Source of the DNA: JAICMB01 sp035295125
GTDB lineage: Bacteria > Acidobacteriota > Terriglobia > Bryobacterales > Bryobacteraceae
DNA length: 64,000 bases
Direction of reading: 5' to 3'
NCBI GenBank assembly: GCA_035295125.1
Contig: DATGJP010000084.1
Location: 1-64,000, forward strand
This document shows, piece by piece, positions 42,061-49,554 of the stretch. The translations under genes were made by a program, and so were the position numbers. The notes below the pieces were generated by a model that saw nothing but the letters and a program-made list of their open reading frames with translations, searched no databases and was not told where the DNA came from. Each line of letters begins with the position of its first letter. Positions within the stretch are counted from its first letter, which is position 1.

Positions 42061-43926
42061 CTACTGCGAAATTGCGATCTTCGCTTCCGAGGTGTAGCCA
42101 TCGGGCGTAGAGACATCCAGATACACCTTGCCGCCGGTGGTGACGCCGCTGGGCACGATGATGTTGAGCTGATAGAGCGCCGGGTATCCCGGTGTCAGGC
42201 CTTTAAACGTAACCTGAGCTTCCTGATTGTCGATGAAGACCCTGACATCCGTGTCCACCGTGGGGGCGGAGGTCGGAGTCGCGACACCGTCCGCGACCGC
42301 GGGAGTGACGCTGCCCAGGCCGACGCAGTAGACGATCAGGGTATCGCCCACCTTTGCGGGATTGCTGGAATTGATCAACGAGTAATCTGGGAAACGCTGC
42401 ACGACTGCATCGCCTATGCCGTTGGCTTGCTGTGTCAAAACGCCCGGCGCCGTGAGATTCGTGAAGACCGTTACCGTGTTCGAGGGGGTCCCATTGTTGA
42501 TCACCTGGAAGGTCGCGAATCCCTCATTATTGATGGGGCCAGTCGCGAACGGCACGATGACCGTTACTTCGTTTTGGCTTACGTATAATATCGGCGCATT
42601 CCGCCCGTTAATGGTGACCTGTACGCCCCCAAGCGTGGTTTGCAGCGGGAATGTGCCGGTCAATACCGTGGAGGAGAGGTTGGTTCCATAGAGATTCACG
42701 TACTCGCCGGGAGCAACCGAGTTCGTAACCGGCGCGAAATTCGCGGCGTTCACGATGCCGATGGGGTTCAGGAAGACAGCGCCACCCGTGTAGTTGATGG
42801 CATGAAGCCCCACGATGAGGGAGTACATGGTTCCCTGCCCTACTTCGATGAAGGCCTGCCCATTGGCTCCAAAGAAATACTCGAACGACGAAAGTTGCAC
42901 GGTGCCGTTGGAGGCCATATTGTAGGCGTCGTCAAAGGTGAAATCGAAAGGACCCGATAGATCCGCCTCGTCATAGCGGATGTGCCAGATACTGGCGCCC
43001 TGGCCGTTGGCATTGGTCGAGCCGGAGAAGGAGTCGATGATGGTGGAACTTGGCTGACTCGAGGCGTCCGCTTCGAGGGCGGCTGTGTAGTAGGTGCCGA
43101 GGAATGTACCGTTGGAGGCCGAACCGCTGAGGGCCCGGAAGCCGACCATGAGGTCAAATCCATTCGGATCACCCCCGATGACCATATTGCCGTCCTGCGA
43201 GAGGTAGAGGGTTTTGGAGCCGCTGATCAACTGCGAAGTCGAAGCGCTGCCGAAGGTGGCCGTTCCAGTACCTCCGCCGCTCAGGCTGTAGGTCGCGCCC
43301 GAGACCGTCTGCGAGAGGCTGGTGCTGCCGAGATTGGCGCCGAAGCCGGTCACCGAGACGTTTCCAAAGCTCCCCTGGCCGTTCGCATTCAGGGTGAAAG
43401 AAGCATCCCGAACCATCGTCAGGTTGCCTTGCAGGTAATCGATATAGCCCACCTGATAATTGCCTTGCAGGCTGCTATTCGTGGCGCTCCCGCCGGCAGG
43501 TACGGCAACCAGGATGTCGTTGTAGACTCCTTCCGTCGCACTGGCAACGATGCCATTCGGGCCGACAGCCCCAATGGCGCCATAGTCGACGTCGGTGTTG
43601 TCAATCAGGTTGGTGATTTCCAGCAGACCGTTTGAACCGACAGCATACTGACCGCTCGCCTGATACGACTGAGCTTGACTTCCTCCAGAGCTGTCCCTCA
43701 ATTGTCCATTGAAGGTGTAATTCCCGTTTCCATCGAATGCGATGACGCCGGTCACACTGCGAGCACGGGCCGTGTTGAAAGTGCTGGCGAAATCCGATAA
43801 CAGCACCTCCCGAACGAAATAGTTGCCGTTCAACGATCCATTTGCACTGTTGTCGATGTTTTGAGCTGTTACGCCGACCGCGAACAAACCCGCTAACATA
43901 AGGCCAACCACCGTCTTAAGAGTCAT
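42061..43926 (-). CDS. Secreted protein with C-terminal TIGR03437-type module
   Basis: 621 residues. Signal peptide (MTLKTVVGLMLAGLFAVGVTA), then a long Gly/Ser/Asn/Thr-rich beta region (residues about 30-390). The last 230 residues begin IGIVNAANFAPVTNSVAPGE and contain VTVIVPFATGPINNEGFATF, LIVYCVGLGSVTPAVADG and LNIIVPSGVTTGGKVYLDVS: the layout of the TIGR03437 module known chiefly from Solibacter. GGAGG lies five bases before ATG 43926. Function unknown; probably surface-exposed or secreted. It is the strongest lineage marker in the window. Confidence 0.88.
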   Translation of the reverse strand: MTLKTVVGLMLAGLFAVGVTAQNIDNSANGSLNGNYFVREVLLSDFASTFNTARARSVTGVIAFDGNGNYTFNGQLRDSSGGSQAQSYQASGQYAVGSNGLLEITNLIDNTDVDYGAIGAVGPNGIVASATEGVYNDILVAVPAGGSATNSSLQGNYQVGYIDYLQGNLTMVRDASFTLNANGQGSFGNVSVTGFGANLGSTSLSQTVSGATYSLSGGGTGTATFGSASTSQLISGSKTLYLSQDGNMVIGGDPNGFDLMVGFRALSGSASNGTFLGTYYTAALEADASSQPSSTIIDSFSGSTNANGQGASIWHIRYDEADLSGPFDFTFDDAYNMASNGTVQLSSFEYFFGANGQAFIEVGQGTMYSLIVGLHAINYTGGAVFLNPIGIVNAANFAPVTNSVAPGEYVNLYGTNLSSTVLTGTFPLQTTLGGVQVTINGRNAPILYVSQNEVTVIVPFATGPINNEGFATFQVINNGTPSNTVTVFTNLTAPGVLTQQANGIGDAVVQRFPDYSLINSSNPAKVGDTLIVYCVGLGSVTPAVADGVATPTSAPTVDTDVRVFIDNQEAQVTFKGLTPGYPALYQLNIIVPSGVTTGGKVYLDVSTPDGYTSEAKIAISQ

Positions 43927-43947
43927 ACGCCTCCGTACAGAATTCAA

Positions 43948-44151
43948 GTAGATACACCCTACAGTCTATCGGAGGATGAGACGCAGTATGGATGGAGGCA
44001 GTTACGGCCGGATGTGGGCCGAAGTTGCCCGGTGATAATCCCGGTCGAGCGCCAACGTCGCTGTGTTATATTCGCTAGTTGACGGGGCGAGAGTCGTATT
44101 CGAACGCCTGTCTGCCACCCCACTATTTCAATATCGGATTGGAGAGAGCAT
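43948..44151. promoter_or_regulatory. Divergent promoter region ahead of groES
   Basis: About 200 bases between the secreted TIGR03437-type gene and groES. I looked for a CIRCE element (TTAGCACTC-N9-GAGTGCTAA) and did not find one. TTGACG near 44078 could be a -35 hexamer. TTGGAGAG just before 44152 is the groES ribosome-binding site. Confidence 0.4.
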
Positions 44152-44442
44152 ATGGACTTAAGGCCGCTACACGACCGCGTACTTGTCCGCCGCCTGGAAG
44201 AAGAAGAGCAGAGACGCGGGGGCATTATTATCCCGGATTCCGCGAAAGAGAAACCACAGCAGGCCTCGGTGGTCGCTGTCGGGAACGGGAAGTTGCTCGA
44301 GAACGGTGAGCGCGTGCAGCTTGAAGTGAAGCCGGGAGATCGCATTCTCTTCGGCAAGTATTCCGGATCGGAAATCAAGCTCGACGGCGAGGAGTATCTG
44401 ATCCTTCGCGAGGACGAGATTCTGGGAGTCGTAGAGAAATGA
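44152..44442 (+). CDS. groES: Co-chaperonin GroES
   Basis: 96 residues, normal length. LRPLHDRVLVRRLEEEEQ (family signature start), the mobile loop region RGGIIIPDSAKEKPQQASV, and GDRILFGKYSGSEIKLDGEE. It caps GroEL during protein folding in the cytoplasm. Unlike the usual groESL operon, no groEL follows; instead the stop codon overlaps the skp/ompH start by 4 bases. The GroEL partner must be elsewhere in the genome. Confidence 0.96.
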   Translation: MDLRPLHDRVLVRRLEEEEQRRGGIIIPDSAKEKPQQASVVAVGNGKLLENGERVQLEVKPGDRILFGKYSGSEIKLDGEEYLILREDEILGVVEK

Positions 44443-44942
44443 CAAAGCTCGTTCGCCTGGCCGTGTTTGCGGTTGCGGCTGCCGGCATTGCGGCCGCGCA
44501 AACGAAGGTCGGGATCATCAACTCGCAAAAGGCGCTCTTGGAGACCGCAGAAATCAAGAAGGCGCAAGCTCAGCTCGAGGCCAAGTATAAGCCTCGTCAG
44601 GACCAGATGGCGAAGTTACAGCAGGAGATTGCGGGTCTGCAAACTCAGTTGAACAGCCGCAAGCTGGACGCCGCCGGGCAGCAGGACGTCACGTTACAAG
44701 GTCAGCGCAAGGAGCGCGAACTACAGCGGCTGCAGGATGACCTGCAATCAGATGTCGACCGCGACCGCAACGAGATTCTCGCCCGCACCGGGAAGCAGAT
44801 GCAGGATGTCGTGGCGAAGATCGCCGAGGCGAAGGGCCTTGACGTGGTCGTAGACGCCGCGAATACGGTTTATTTTAAACCGGCTCTCGACCTCACCGCG
44901 GAAGCCACAGTGGCTTACGACAAAGCCTATCCTCCTAAGTAG
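44439..44942 (+). CDS. skp: OmpH/Skp-family periplasmic chaperone
   Basis: 167 residues. Signal peptide (MTKLVRLAVFAVAAAGIAAAQ), then TKVGIINSQKALLETAE, the conserved start of mature Skp, followed by a long Gln/Arg-rich coiled coil (KYKPRQDQMAKLQQEIAGLQ) and a final small beta segment (GLDVVVDAANTVYF). Skp carries outer-membrane proteins through the periplasm. Translationally coupled (ATGA) to groES, and followed 8 bases later by a third gene, so the three form an operon. Confidence 0.92.
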   Translation: MTKLVRLAVFAVAAAGIAAAQTKVGIINSQKALLETAEIKKAQAQLEAKYKPRQDQMAKLQQEIAGLQTQLNSRKLDAAGQQDVTLQGQRKERELQRLQDDLQSDVDRDRNEILARTGKQMQDVVAKIAEAKGLDVVVDAANTVYFKPALDLTAEATVAYDKAYPPK

Positions 44943-44950
44943 GACGGTCG

Positions 44951-45442
44951 ATGGCCAGTTACCTGGAGAGCTACGGAGCGGTTGAGGAGCACAAAGCCCG
45001 GCAGAGACGCTTCATTAAGCTAGGCGTGCTGCTCGCGATCGTTGTGGCGATCGTCGGCACGGTCGCATACGCGTTGTTTAAGAATTTCAGCGAGGAATCG
45101 CGTGCGAAGGAATTCCTGCAGTTGATGGCCAACCAGCAGTATCAGGATGCCTACCGCTTGTGGGGTTGCACCGAGGCGACCCCCTGTCGCGATTATTCAT
45201 TTCCCAAGTTTATGGACGACTGGGGTCCGAAGAGCGGCCACGCGAACGCGAGTGCGGCGAAGATCTCCATGTCGCAATCCTGCGGCAGCGGTGTGCTGAT
45301 CCGACTCGATTACCCCGGCGCTGAGGCCGTGACGTTATGGGTGGAACGGAAGAACGACATCCTGAGTTTTGCGCCGTGGCCGGAGTGCCCCGGCAAGCAC
45401 TGGCATATCGGGACGTTCCTGCGCGGGCTGTTCAGTCATTAG
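44951..45442 (+). CDS. Single-pass membrane protein of unknown function
   Basis: 163 residues. An N-terminal cytoplasmic segment, one membrane helix (LGVLLAIVVAIVGTVAYAL) and a soluble C-terminal domain with four cysteines (GCTEATPCRDYSF, SQSCGSGV, PECPGK) that may form disulfides. The KEFLQLMANQQYQDAYRLW start of the soluble part resembles DUF4878-like/lumazine-fold domains of envelope proteins. Third gene of the groES-skp operon, 8 bases after skp. Confidence 0.75.
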   Translation: MASYLESYGAVEEHKARQRRFIKLGVLLAIVVAIVGTVAYALFKNFSEESRAKEFLQLMANQQYQDAYRLWGCTEATPCRDYSFPKFMDDWGPKSGHANASAAKISMSQSCGSGVLIRLDYPGAEAVTLWVERKNDILSFAPWPECPGKHWHIGTFLRGLFSH

Positions 45443-45590
45443 AGGATTAAACAGAATCTGCTGGGTGGCGCAGGAGCGGTTTCGCCTGTGCGTTTTTGGG
45501 TGAATTCACTGCCGCACGTGGAGTTTTTGGGTTGCGGCCATGCCGCTTGGTGGGGCAGGCGGTTTTCGTCGGCCTTTTGGAGGATGGAAC
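45443..45590. repeat. Intergenic stretch with partial dispersed repeats
   Basis: Contains gggtggcgcaggagcggtttcgcctgtgcg near 45461-45492 and ggtggggcaggcggttttcg near 45548-45567, both weak copies of the gcaggcggtttcgcctgc family. GGAGGATGGAAC before 45591 is the ribosome-binding site of the next gene. No gene seen. Confidence 0.55.
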
Positions 45591-45998
45591 ATGCATAAGA
45601 CTAAACGTTTTTCTACCATCGGGCTGGGCTTCTTACTACTCGTGGCGACAGCAAGCGCCTATGCCCAACCCGGCAAGAACTGGGATTACCTGGGTGAAGC
45701 CAATGTGGATGGTCAGGTGGATCATGATTCGATCAAGGTGACAGGATCGCAGGGCACGTTTCGAGCGATTCGTCTCCGGGTGGAAAATGCGCCCATCGAA
45801 TTTGACCACGTCGTCGTGCATTACGGGAACGGCGCGACGGTGCCGATCCAGATTCGTTCTAAGATTCCGGCCGGCGGGCAGACTCGCGTCATCGATTTGC
45901 CTGGTGACCGGCGCATTATCGAGAGCGTCGAACTTTGGTATGCACGCGCCAGCGGCAGTCCTGCCAAGCCGAAAGTGCGGCTCTGGGGTTTGCGCTGA
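45591..45998 (+). CDS. Secreted protein, DUF2541-like
   Basis: 135 residues. Signal peptide (MHKTKRFSTIGLGFLLLVATASAYAQ), then a beta-sandwich with WDYLGEANVDGQVDHDSIKV, FRAIRLRVENAPIEFDHVVV and RRIIESVELWYAR, the pattern of DUF2541-type envelope proteins (tentative). GGAGG at good spacing fixes the start. Function unknown. Confidence 0.75.
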   Translation: MHKTKRFSTIGLGFLLLVATASAYAQPGKNWDYLGEANVDGQVDHDSIKVTGSQGTFRAIRLRVENAPIEFDHVVVHYGNGATVPIQIRSKIPAGGQTRVIDLPGDRRIIESVELWYARASGSPAKPKVRLWGLR

Positions 45999-46013
45999 CG
46001 CGCGCGCAAGGCC

Positions 46014-46475
46014 TCAGGGGTGTACCGCGGGTGCGACAGCCTGCGAGAACGGATATGTCGTCTCGCCTCGTATAACAGCTATCGTCTTCTGAGTGGCGTT
46101 GTCGATGATTTCCAGATTTGTCACGAGGTGACAGCTATTGGCGGCGATACTAAAGCCATAAACCTGGGTCCTGGGAGCGCCAGCGAGGTCGGTATCCGCG
46201 TTCACATCCAGAGAGAAACTCTTGCCGGGCGTTAGCTGGGCGGGGTCTTTCGATTTCAGATTGTTTCCCTGATCATCGTCGATCCCCAGCGAGACGGTAC
46301 ACAACACCTGCAGAATCGGGGCGGGCGCCCGGGGATAGAGTACATGAAGCCGGGCGGTTTGTCCCGCCGTGATTCCGAGGATTCCCGTTGTGCGCTGCTC
46401 GTTTTGGAATGAAGGCGATTGAGCAAGCGCAAGGGCGCCATTTAACATTGCGACAAGTAAAATTGAAGTTCGCAT
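46014..46475 (-). CDS. Secreted hypothetical protein
   Basis: 153 residues with a signal peptide (MRTSILLVAMLNGALALAQ) and a beta-sandwich body (GILGITAGQTARLHVLYPR, ILQVLCTVSLGIDDDQGN, TPGKSFSLDVNADTD, TNLEIIDNATQKTIAVIRG). Two cysteines (about residues 58 and 115) could pair. Similar secreted proteins are common in Acidobacteria. No known family recognised. Convergent with the DUF2541-like gene. Confidence 0.7.
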   Translation of the reverse strand: MRTSILLVAMLNGALALAQSPSFQNEQRTTGILGITAGQTARLHVLYPRAPAPILQVLCTVSLGIDDDQGNNLKSKDPAQLTPGKSFSLDVNADTDLAGAPRTQVYGFSIAANSCHLVTNLEIIDNATQKTIAVIRGETTYPFSQAVAPAVHP

Positions 46476-46536
46476 GGGTTATGTTCTCCGTCCACTAAGA
46501 CGCATAAGGTCTGCTTTTTCGCGACAGCCGGGCGGA

Positions 46537-47502
46537 TTATGCAACCGTCGAAACAGGGCCGCTCGTTTGCGGCGCAGAGACCGCGCGCTGCTCGATGGGG
46601 GCGATGAGTTCCGCGCTGAAAAGCACGAGACAAAGCCAGAGCAGGTCCGCGAACAGAAGATGCACCAACTGCATCCACACCGGCGCCATCAGGATCAGGT
46701 TCACGACGCCCAGACTCCACTGAACTAGCGTGAGCGCAATTGCGGCAATGCCGAGACGCCTGGCGATCGCCGTGGTGCGGGGCGAAAGCTGAGCGGCAAT
46801 TCCCAGGAAAACGAAATAACAGCCCAGGAGAGCCGCGAGAACAGGATGCCAGATTCTCAGCCGCACGAAAATATGCGCGGACGGAGAGAGATCCTGGCGC
46901 ATACCTTCCGCGAGCGAGCTGGCGGCGAACAGTGTGTCGCCGAGCGCCGCAATGACACCGCTCATGCCGATCAGAAGCATGGCGACTACTCCAAGCGACA
47001 GCCGGAGCTTCACAGGCTGGGGGAAGCCGCGGCGGGGTACGTCGTTCGTTGCGAACCAGGCGGTCAGAAGCAGCACGGCTAGCAGGAGCAGCGTGTTCGT
47101 CAAGTGCAGTGTCAGCGAATAGCCGCGATAGACGGACTGGTTGGTAGCGACGTGGCCGAGCAGGACCAGGCCCGCGCCGATCAGGGCCTCACTCATGGTG
47201 AAGAGAAAACTGAGTGTTGCGAAGAGCCGCACAGGGTGCCGCCGCGGAAAGGTTCTGATTGCAAAACCGAGGAGCCCGACCACGAATATGAGCGCCAGAC
47301 CGCTTGTGACACGGTGCGTGAATTCGATGATGGTGGCGAGTTGCGGCGCCTGCGGCACGACGACGCCGTTGCAAAGGGGCCAATGATCGCCACAGCCGGC
47401 GCCCGACCCGGTTGCACGGACGTACGCGCCCCACAGAATGACGCCGATATTGAACGCCAATGCAAACCAGGCGAAAAATGCGAATTTCCCGCGCGCAGAC
47501 AC
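46537..47502 (-). CDS. ctaA: Heme A synthase (CtaA/COX15 family)
   Basis: 321 residues, about eight membrane helices in two four-helix halves. The Cys pair of the CtaA type lies in ATGSGAGCGDHWPLCNG; heme-ligand His residues are seen in IEFTHRVTSGL and in the second half in WHPVLAALLG and LVHLLFADLLW. It oxidises heme O to heme A for aa3-type oxidases. The other cytochrome-oxidase genes are not in the window. Ends close to a secreted-protein gene and begins 40 bases after ymdB, with a hairpin repeat (ccgccttcaggcgg) between. Confidence 0.93.
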   Translation of the reverse strand: MSARGKFAFFAWFALAFNIGVILWGAYVRATGSGAGCGDHWPLCNGVVVPQAPQLATIIEFTHRVTSGLALIFVVGLLGFAIRTFPRRHPVRLFATLSFLFTMSEALIGAGLVLLGHVATNQSVYRGYSLTLHLTNTLLLLAVLLLTAWFATNDVPRRGFPQPVKLRLSLGVVAMLLIGMSGVIAALGDTLFAASSLAEGMRQDLSPSAHIFVRLRIWHPVLAALLGCYFVFLGIAAQLSPRTTAIARRLGIAAIALTLVQWSLGVVNLILMAPVWMQLVHLLFADLLWLCLVLFSAELIAPIEQRAVSAPQTSGPVSTVA

Positions 47503-47541
47503 CTGTTAGCTATGGTACCGGGTAGCGCCGCCTTCAGGCGG

Positions 47542-48318
47542 TTAACGAATGGTATAACGCCGAATTGCCGTGGCCTGCCCCGTCTCTTCGTCCACCGTAA
47601 CGATGGCGGAGTGAAGCTCAGGACCGCCCTTGGCAGCATCGAGACGAATCGGCAAGGACGTGAGAAAACGCCGCAGCGAGAGACTTTTTTCCGAGCCGAT
47701 CACCGAATCATACGGACCCGTCATTCCGACGTCGGTCTGATATGCCGTTCCGCCCGAGAGAATTCGTTCGTCGGCCGTCGGGACGTGGGTATGCGTGCCG
47801 ATCATGGCCGAAACGCGGCCATTCAGATGCCAGCCCATGGCTTCTTTTTCGCTGGTCAATTCCGCATGGAAATCCACAAAGCGGACCTTGACCTTCGGAT
47901 CGAGCGAGGCGAGGAGTTCGTCGGCTTTTCGAAACGGGCAATCGATGGAGGGCATGTGGACGCGGCCCTGGAGATTCATGATTGCGACGTGGGCGCCGTT
48001 GCGTGCCTTGCGGACCAGCAGACCGGAACCCGGCAGGTCGGAGTTATAGTTCGCCGGCCGAAGCAGCCGCGGCTCGTGCGGGAGAAAATCGAAAATCTCC
48101 TTCTTGTCCCAGATGTGATTGCCGGTGGTGAGCGCGTCGAGGCCCATGGAAAGCAATTCCTGGGCAATCAGAGGTGTGATGCCGAAGCCTCCGGCGGAGT
48201 TTTCGGCATTTGCGATGGCGAGGTCGATCTTCTCTTCTGTGATGATCCGCTGCAGGTTTTGAGTGACGATATTGCGGCCAGGCGAGGCGAATATATCGCC
48301 GATAAACAGAATATTCAT
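47542..48318 (-). CDS. ymdB: YmdB-family metallophosphoesterase
   Basis: 258 residues (start ATG 48318, giving MNILFIGDIFASPGR; a longer in-frame start adds an unusual N-terminus). Metal motifs are NAENSAGGFGITP, TGNHIWDKKEI, FVDFHAELTSEKEAM and GTHTHVPTADERIL, all in family order. YmdB-type proteins hydrolyse 2',3'-cyclic nucleotides or related phosphodiesters and influence sporulation and biofilm genes in Bacillus. Probably cytoplasmic. Confidence 0.93.
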   Translation of the reverse strand: MNILFIGDIFASPGRNIVTQNLQRIITEEKIDLAIANAENSAGGFGITPLIAQELLSMGLDALTTGNHIWDKKEIFDFLPHEPRLLRPANYNSDLPGSGLLVRKARNGAHVAIMNLQGRVHMPSIDCPFRKADELLASLDPKVKVRFVDFHAELTSEKEAMGWHLNGRVSAMIGTHTHVPTADERILSGGTAYQTDVGMTGPYDSVIGSEKSLSLRRFLTSLPIRLDAAKGGPELHSAIVTVDEETGQATAIRRYTIR

Positions 48319-48625
48319 GATTGCGGCTGAGAAGAAGGAAGGGAGCGCACCACCCACGCCGTGTCAACCCCCGTCATTTGACCCCGAACTTAACAGGGCG
48401 GAGCCCCCCGAGCGCCTTTAGGCTTCTCCCTTGACGGACGAACCGCCGGAGCCTGCACACCAGCGCCTAAACCGAGTCGGACCCCATGACGATTGAGTGT
48501 TGGATCAATTTTTGGAGGCCAACACTAACCCAGCAGAAACGCTCCTCGGGGTAATCATAGCAGGTAGGAGGTGGAAAGCGCTTAAGCTGCCTCCATCTCC
48601 AAGGAGTAGCGGGCGGACATCGGCG
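48319..48625. other. Structured GC-rich intergenic stretch
   Basis: About 300 bases without a gene. It contains cgcctttaggcttctccc and, some 60 bases later, agcgcctaaacc, which could pair over a distance, and gccccccgagc. The hairpin at 48496-48526 is listed separately. I could not match it to tRNA, SRP RNA, 6S RNA or a known riboswitch by eye. Confidence 0.4.
48496..48526. terminator. 8-bp-arm hairpin, possible terminator of the HEPN unit
   Basis: Arms AGTGTTGG and CCAACACT enclose 15 bases (atcaatttttggagg). It lies 100 bases downstream of the HEPN gene's stop on the minus strand. There is no U-tract, so termination is only a possibility. Confidence 0.35.
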
Positions 48626-49102
48626 TCAATCCTCCTTATAACTAACAAGGAGCGCAACCAAATAGCGCTGAGCAAGGTATTCCTTCCGGATCGACTCCCA
48701 AGCCACAAACGCGCTTCGGGCTTGCTCGATCTTAGAGAGAACCCCTACACGATCCCACTTGGTTGCGTAGCTATAGTCAGCGAGATGGCGCTGTTCCTGG
48801 AGTTCCCGAAAGGCTCTGCCAACGGATTTCAGCTTCGAGGCCAACGCTGGATCAATTCCCGTGTAATCCGCGTTTTCTATTCGCGTAGACGCTTTCTTCA
48901 TTGTTGCGTGGTCGAACGCCCGCGCAAGGTAATCGCGGGTATCGCTTCGACGCCAATTCGCAGATGCATCTCGGACAAGTAGATGGAAGAGAGCATAGTA
49001 CGCTGTGGAGACAGACCGTCGTAGACTCGCCTCAGACGGATTCTTCGGTTCCTTGCGAGCCAACAGAAACGCCTGTTTCAACAAATCCTCGGCGAACGCC
49101 AT
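48626..49102 (-). CDS. HEPN-domain protein
   Basis: 158 residues, all-helical. LRRSVSTAYYALFHLLVRD (the 'RxxxxAYYAxFH' helix of HEPN proteins) and LQEQRHLADYSYATKWDR (the RxxADY element) identify it. The canonical RX4-6H ribonuclease motif of HEPN toxins is not obvious. The gene starts directly after the stop of the upstream gene (TGA ATG), so the two are one unit. HEPN proteins usually work with a nucleotidyltransferase antitoxin; here the partner has no nucleotidyltransferase motif. Confidence 0.82.
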   Translation of the reverse strand: MAFAEDLLKQAFLLARKEPKNPSEASLRRSVSTAYYALFHLLVRDASANWRRSDTRDYLARAFDHATMKKASTRIENADYTGIDPALASKLKSVGRAFRELQEQRHLADYSYATKWDRVGVLSKIEQARSAFVAWESIRKEYLAQRYLVALLVSYKED

Positions 49103-49420
49103 TCAGATCCAATCGGCCGTCTGGTAACGTGATGGATCGGACGTGAAACTGAAATACGACTGAAGGCCCCACCTGTTGTAGGGTTGAATGTCATCGAATA
49201 AAGCAGTTGAAACTCTGCCGGTGACATCAGCCAATCGAGATTCAAGACTTGCGAACGGACTTAAGAGGATTCCGAAAAAAATCGCCGGTTCGCCCCCGGA
49301 ATCGGTTCCGAGGACAAAGCGGACGTCAATAACTTCGCTGCGATCAAGCTTTTTCTTCGCCTGAAGGACTTCGGCCTCAAGGTCAGCTTTGTTAACGAAG
49401 CCACTCGAGACTATCGGCAT
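49103..49420 (-). CDS. Small partner protein of the HEPN gene
   Basis: 105 residues starting MPIVSSGFVNKADLEAEV. Core: VIDVRFVLGTDSGGEPAIFF (beta-strand, acidic turn, beta-strand), then SRLADVTGRVSTALFDDIQP and NRWGLQSYFSF. I recall this 'VRxxLGxDxxGxPAxxFxxLLSD' pattern in short proteins that sit next to HEPN genes in several phyla, but no nucleotidyltransferase GSxxxG motif is present. Start ATG 49420 chosen because upstream codons lie in a dispersed repeat. Immediately followed by the HEPN gene. Confidence 0.7.
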   Translation of the reverse strand: MPIVSSGFVNKADLEAEVLQAKKKLDRSEVIDVRFVLGTDSGGEPAIFFGILLSPFASLESRLADVTGRVSTALFDDIQPYNRWGLQSYFSFTSDPSRYQTADWI

Positions 49421-49469
49421 GCGTTCATTATCGCGCGATTTTGCTGGATTCTGTAGTTCGAAACGTTGC

Positions 49470-49545
49470 TCACGGTGAAGGTGGCGCAGGCGGTTTCGCC
49501 TGCGGATGCCGCTCACAAAGACTTCTGCCACGGGCTGCTAAACCA
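49470..49545 (+). repeat. Dispersed intergenic element, copy (plus orientation)
   Basis: tgaaggtggcgcaggcggtttcgcctgcggatgccgctcacaaag, continuing acttctgccacgggctgctaaa, matches the second half of the element at 29759-29891. It fills the gap between the HEPN unit and the next membrane-protein gene. Confidence 0.75.
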
Positions 49546-49554
49546 CGGTCTATT

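Noticed and set aside
44030..44151. CIRCE (HrcA) element before groES
   Set aside because: No TTAGCACTC-N9-GAGTGCTAA or close variant found on either strand.
47104..48330. Plus-strand frame of 408 codons opposite ctaA and ymdB
   Set aside because: Shadow frame crossing two real genes and the repeat between them.
48380..48480. tRNA or SRP RNA in the GC-rich stretch before the HEPN unit
   Set aside because: No GTTCGAATC-type T-loop with a matching acceptor stem and no SRP GGAA tetraloop with the conserved internal loops.
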